Translations under genes and position numbers: made by a program
Notes under the pieces: model-generated
Told to the model about the DNA's origin: nothing
Seen by the model: only the letters and a program-made list of their open reading frames with translations
Databases searched by the model: none
Part shown: piece after piece, positions 61,201-64,000 of the stretch
Numbering within the stretch: position 1 is the stretch's first letter
Layout: each line of letters opens with the position of its first letter
Source: Bugula neritina
Taxonomy: Eukaryota > Bryozoa > Gymnolaemata > Cheilostomatida > Bugulidae
DNA: 64,000 nucleotides
Direction: 5' to 3'
NCBI GenBank assembly: GCA_964035545.1
Contig: OZ037767.1
Span: 4,773,680-4,837,679, forward strand

Positions 61201-62649
61201 ACAGGGCGGGTTTCTCCAAAGTAGCCAAACCGAGAATTACGAGTATCATTAAATATTGGATGTACTTGAATATTGGGTTATAGTACAAAATGTATAGTCT
61301 AAAATGAAACATTAGTAGATATATTATTCAGCAATAAAAATAAACATGAGTGTGTGGTATAAACAACTTACTTTGTTTTGAACAAAGCAATACCCAAGAT
61401 GGTTTTTAAAGTATTACACTGATTTGGCCTTATATCATTGCCACATGTTTCAATTATGTTGTTTATCAACATTGGCAGCATCTAATAATGAACATGTGCA
61501 AAAGTATTTGTCAAAACATTTGGAGATGTAGTCTTTGCATTAGAGTAGGTGATATGATATAGAGTAGAGTTAGTGATATGATATAGAATAGAGTTGGTGA
61601 TATGATATAGAGTAGAGTAGGTGATATGATATAGAATAGAGTTGGTGATATGATATAGAGCAGAGTTTGTGATATGATATAGAGTAGAGTTGGTGATATG
61701 ATATAGAGTAGAGTTGGTGATATGATATAGAGTAGAGTTGGTGATATGATATAGAGTAGAGCTGGTGATATGATATAGAGCAGAGTTAGTGATATGATAT
61801 AGAGTAGAGTTGGTGATATGATATGATATTTCACCTGAGAGAGTCCCGGTCATGTTTGAAATCAAGAAATCTGTTGGATTTGGCATCTTTAACTAGAGTT
61901 GCAGCCAGTTTTATAGTCTAAAATTATTCAAAAAAATAATTAAACATAAAAACATTATTTGTTCCCAAAAGGTTCTTAATAGCTGTTACAAATGTTTTGA
62001 CTTTTGACACTTTGGCAATTCTGGCATAATCAATGAAAATAACAATGTGAAAAAGTGACTTTGAAATTTTAAAAGTTATCTTTCATTTCACTCACAAATA
62101 TACACACTTCAGGGGTTAAAATGCACAGCAAGTACTTCCCACAAATGTTAGGCATATTTTAGATATAACTAGATTCACCACTTACTTCGTCGACATCCGT
62201 GTTATATTTACTAGCAGTGGATGCTGATTGGTCAGAAAATATCTGCTCTATAGTTACACTATGGTCAGGGGTGGATAAATTAGAAGTTGGCCTACATGTA
62301 AAATAACAATAACAATACAGCTCACTATTGAAGAAATGATGAAAGTTTTAAAACAAACTTCATTTTATAAAAATCTATCCTATGTAATCTTATTACCAGC
62401 ACAACTAATGTGTTGAATTGCACAATGGAATAGTAGGAAATCCAGCTATTAGTTTGCTTACCCATTTGTGCTGATTTTAGTAATATTATTAGATGCTGAA
62501 GAGGATGTTGAGGCTATAGAAGCTGTAGAGCTCAGTGTAGACCCACTAACTGGTTGTGAAGTATCAGAAGGGTTACCAGCTCTTTCTCCAGTGAGATTCA
62601 TTTCAATATCCACGAGTACCTGATTGGCTACTGGTTTGGAATCACTCAT
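52249..62649 (-). CDS. TPCN3: Two-pore cation channel, TPC3-like
   Basis: Twenty-one exons give 892 aa: 62649-62462, 62291-62186, 61917-61835, 61298-61178, 60934-60806, 60353-60231, 59749-59631, 58418-58317, 57530-57404, 56817-56752, 56590-56449, 56152-56008, 55904-55749, 55578-55414, 55100-54954, 54843-54774, 54637-54474, 54040-53879, 53393-53283, 53041-52929, 52388-52249. Two six-helix repeats. S4 of repeat I has Arg232, Arg235, Arg238 (IRWSRPLRPLFIVNF), then the basic linker IRRAFRNIRRT. Filter I is TTANNPDVMMPAY. The I-II linker has a canonical EF-hand at 428-439. S4 of repeat II has Arg627, Arg630, Lys633. Filter II is ELTVVNQWHVLTSGF. TPCs carry Na+ or Ca2+ across endolysosomal or plasma membranes. 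The IRRAFRNIRRT linker and NQWHVLTSGF favour TPC3 over TPC1 or TPC2, from memory of the families. The Ser/Thr-rich N-terminus and Lys/Glu-rich C-tail are not conserved. Confidence 0.93.
60595..60790 (+). repeat. 20 bp minisatellite (ACACAGGTGACAGGTAGTGT), about nine copies
   Basis: Very uniform units (ACACAGG or ATACAGG variants) in a channel intron. The array starts about 16 bases past the donor of the exon ending at 60806. Confidence 0.95.
61545..61830 (+). repeat. 24 bp minisatellite (GATATGATATAGAGTAGAGT type), about 11-12 copies
   Basis: Units are 24 bases, differing by a few substitutions (TTGGT, TTAGT, GTAGGT). A multiple of three, so it reads open in several frames. The array ends about 5 bases from the donor of the channel exon ending at 61835. 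Confidence 0.95.
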
Positions 62650-64000
62650 ATTTACATTGTAGTTCACCAAGTCATACTATTAAAGAAAAATATAAGCTAA
62701 AGCTATTACCAATCTAGTCACCTTATTACCATCACAGCATCTCACTCCAGTAAACTACAACATTTAAAAATAAATGTTGTAATTACAATCTTTGTATGAA
62801 ATGAAACTAATTATTAAAAAAAACTGCAATATTTCTTTTTTCGTTGAAAAAAAAATCAAATTAATGTCACCTGAATTTAAACACAGCTAGCTAGTTATAG
62901 CAATAACACACTGATAGTAATTATAAACACACTTTACACTTACACTAGCGATTAATGTATTAATAATGGTTTTAGGTCAATAAACGAATAACAGCTACAA
63001 GTTACCAGCATAGCCATATGGTACTCTTTAACTTCTAATAGTTCTAAAGATTGCAACATATAATTATATTGTTTTGTCAATAATAACAAGAATTAGCAAC
63101 ATTGCAAGTACTAAGAAACTGAAATTCCATGTGTTAGGTTCACAACTAACCAATGCAGAGCAAGGCATTATTAGAACTAGAAACTAGTACAAATAAAAAT
63201 TAAGCAAGGTCCTGTGTTAGTGAGTTTCAAAAGACGAAAAAACACAAAAAGCACATTCATTTAATTTGTAATTTCACTAATATCAGGAAATAAGGTTAAC
63301 TTTAGGGACTCAGTCTGATATCAGTATCACTATCAAAATCAAATTGTGTTTTAATCAAGATAATACTAATAGTTTTAGTAGTAACAATAACTATTGACTT
63401 AGTAAAACAATAATACTTAAAGTATTTATATATTATAATATTTATGTAAACATTATATCGGCATGAATATGCCAATAGTTATCATTATATCGTATAAAAG
63501 TAAATACGAATCTTATTACTATTAGTATTACTAGTACTGTAACTAATAAACTTATAGTAATAGTTTAAGGGTAAATTTAAGTAATATTTGTAAACAGTTA
63601 TATTGTTATAATGTAAATAAGATAATGGTATACTATTATCAAGTATAACTATAACTATAAGTATGTAATTATAAGTATAAGTATAAGAAACTATTAGTCA
63701 TTACATTTAGTTTTACTAATACTCATACTGTAATAATAATACTTGCTATTAATATTACTATTATTATATTACTAAAACTATTATTATGTATGAGCATCAT
63801 TAGTCTTAAATTATAACCAGTAATCGTAAGAAGTTACAGTTATAGTAAAAAGTGATAGTAAAAAGTTGAAGTATCAGTATGAGTACAAACTAAAACTTAT
63901 TATTAAGATCTCAGATCTGCATTTAAAATTGCTATTAGTATTACTATTACTATTAGTATTAGAGACTAGCCACTACAGTTACACTTACGTTTAGTTTTAC
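62650..64000. other. Upstream region of the two-pore channel
   Basis: AT-rich, with no supported coding frame. From about 63350 to the end it is low-complexity sequence of TATTA, AGTAAT and TATAAGTA words on both strands. It should contain the channel's promoter or 5' UTR exons, but none could be placed. Confidence 0.55.

Noticed and set aside
61482-61886. 134- and 107-codon frames with repeated LYHITNS or LLYIISPT
   Set aside because: Translation of the 24 bp minisatellite. Only 61917-61835 in this area is a channel exon, in its own frame.

Overview
The window is AT-rich nuclear DNA from a multicellular animal. Its genes are broken into many short exons by small, AT-rich introns with GT-AG borders, and every complete multi-exon protein could be rebuilt with consistent splice phases. 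An ALK/LTK receptor with a MAM and glycine-rich ectodomain, a two-pore channel and LRRC9 fit a bilaterian invertebrate. I cannot name the phylum from the sequence alone.

Layout, in window coordinates. 1-9088 (-): the N-terminal ~870 residues of LRRC9, in 18 exons, running off the left edge. 10892-31674 (-): an ALK/LTK-type receptor tyrosine kinase locus. Seven exons (31674-26545) encode a signal peptide and a tandem MAM ectodomain. Seventeen exons (25308-10892) encode a second signal peptide, the ALK glycine-rich domain, an EGF-like segment, a membrane span and a kinase. The two halves can join in phase into a ~1114-residue ALK, or act as two transcription units. 31675-42879: an 11 kb gene desert with a hairpin tandem array and one decayed coding island. 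42880-48985 (-): POLE2, 12 exons, 522 aa, complete. 50539-51444 (+): WBP4/FBP21, a single uninterrupted exon, head-to-head with POLE2. 52249-62649 (-): a two-pore channel, 21 exons, 892 aa, complete and most like TPC3. 62650-64000: low-complexity upstream DNA.

The genes do not form a pathway: LRRC9 is of unknown role (a cilia link is only inferred), ALK is a surface receptor, POLE2 serves DNA replication, WBP4 serves splicing, and TPC is an endolysosomal or surface cation channel. The most notable points are the nested second start of the ALK locus, a canonical EF-hand in the two-pore channel linker, an intronless WBP4 with only one WW domain, a GC-AG intron in the kinase, and tandem arrays that repeatedly lie flush against splice sites. 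All exon coordinates were read by eye from the sequence and checked by reading-frame phase. No alignment or expression data were available.
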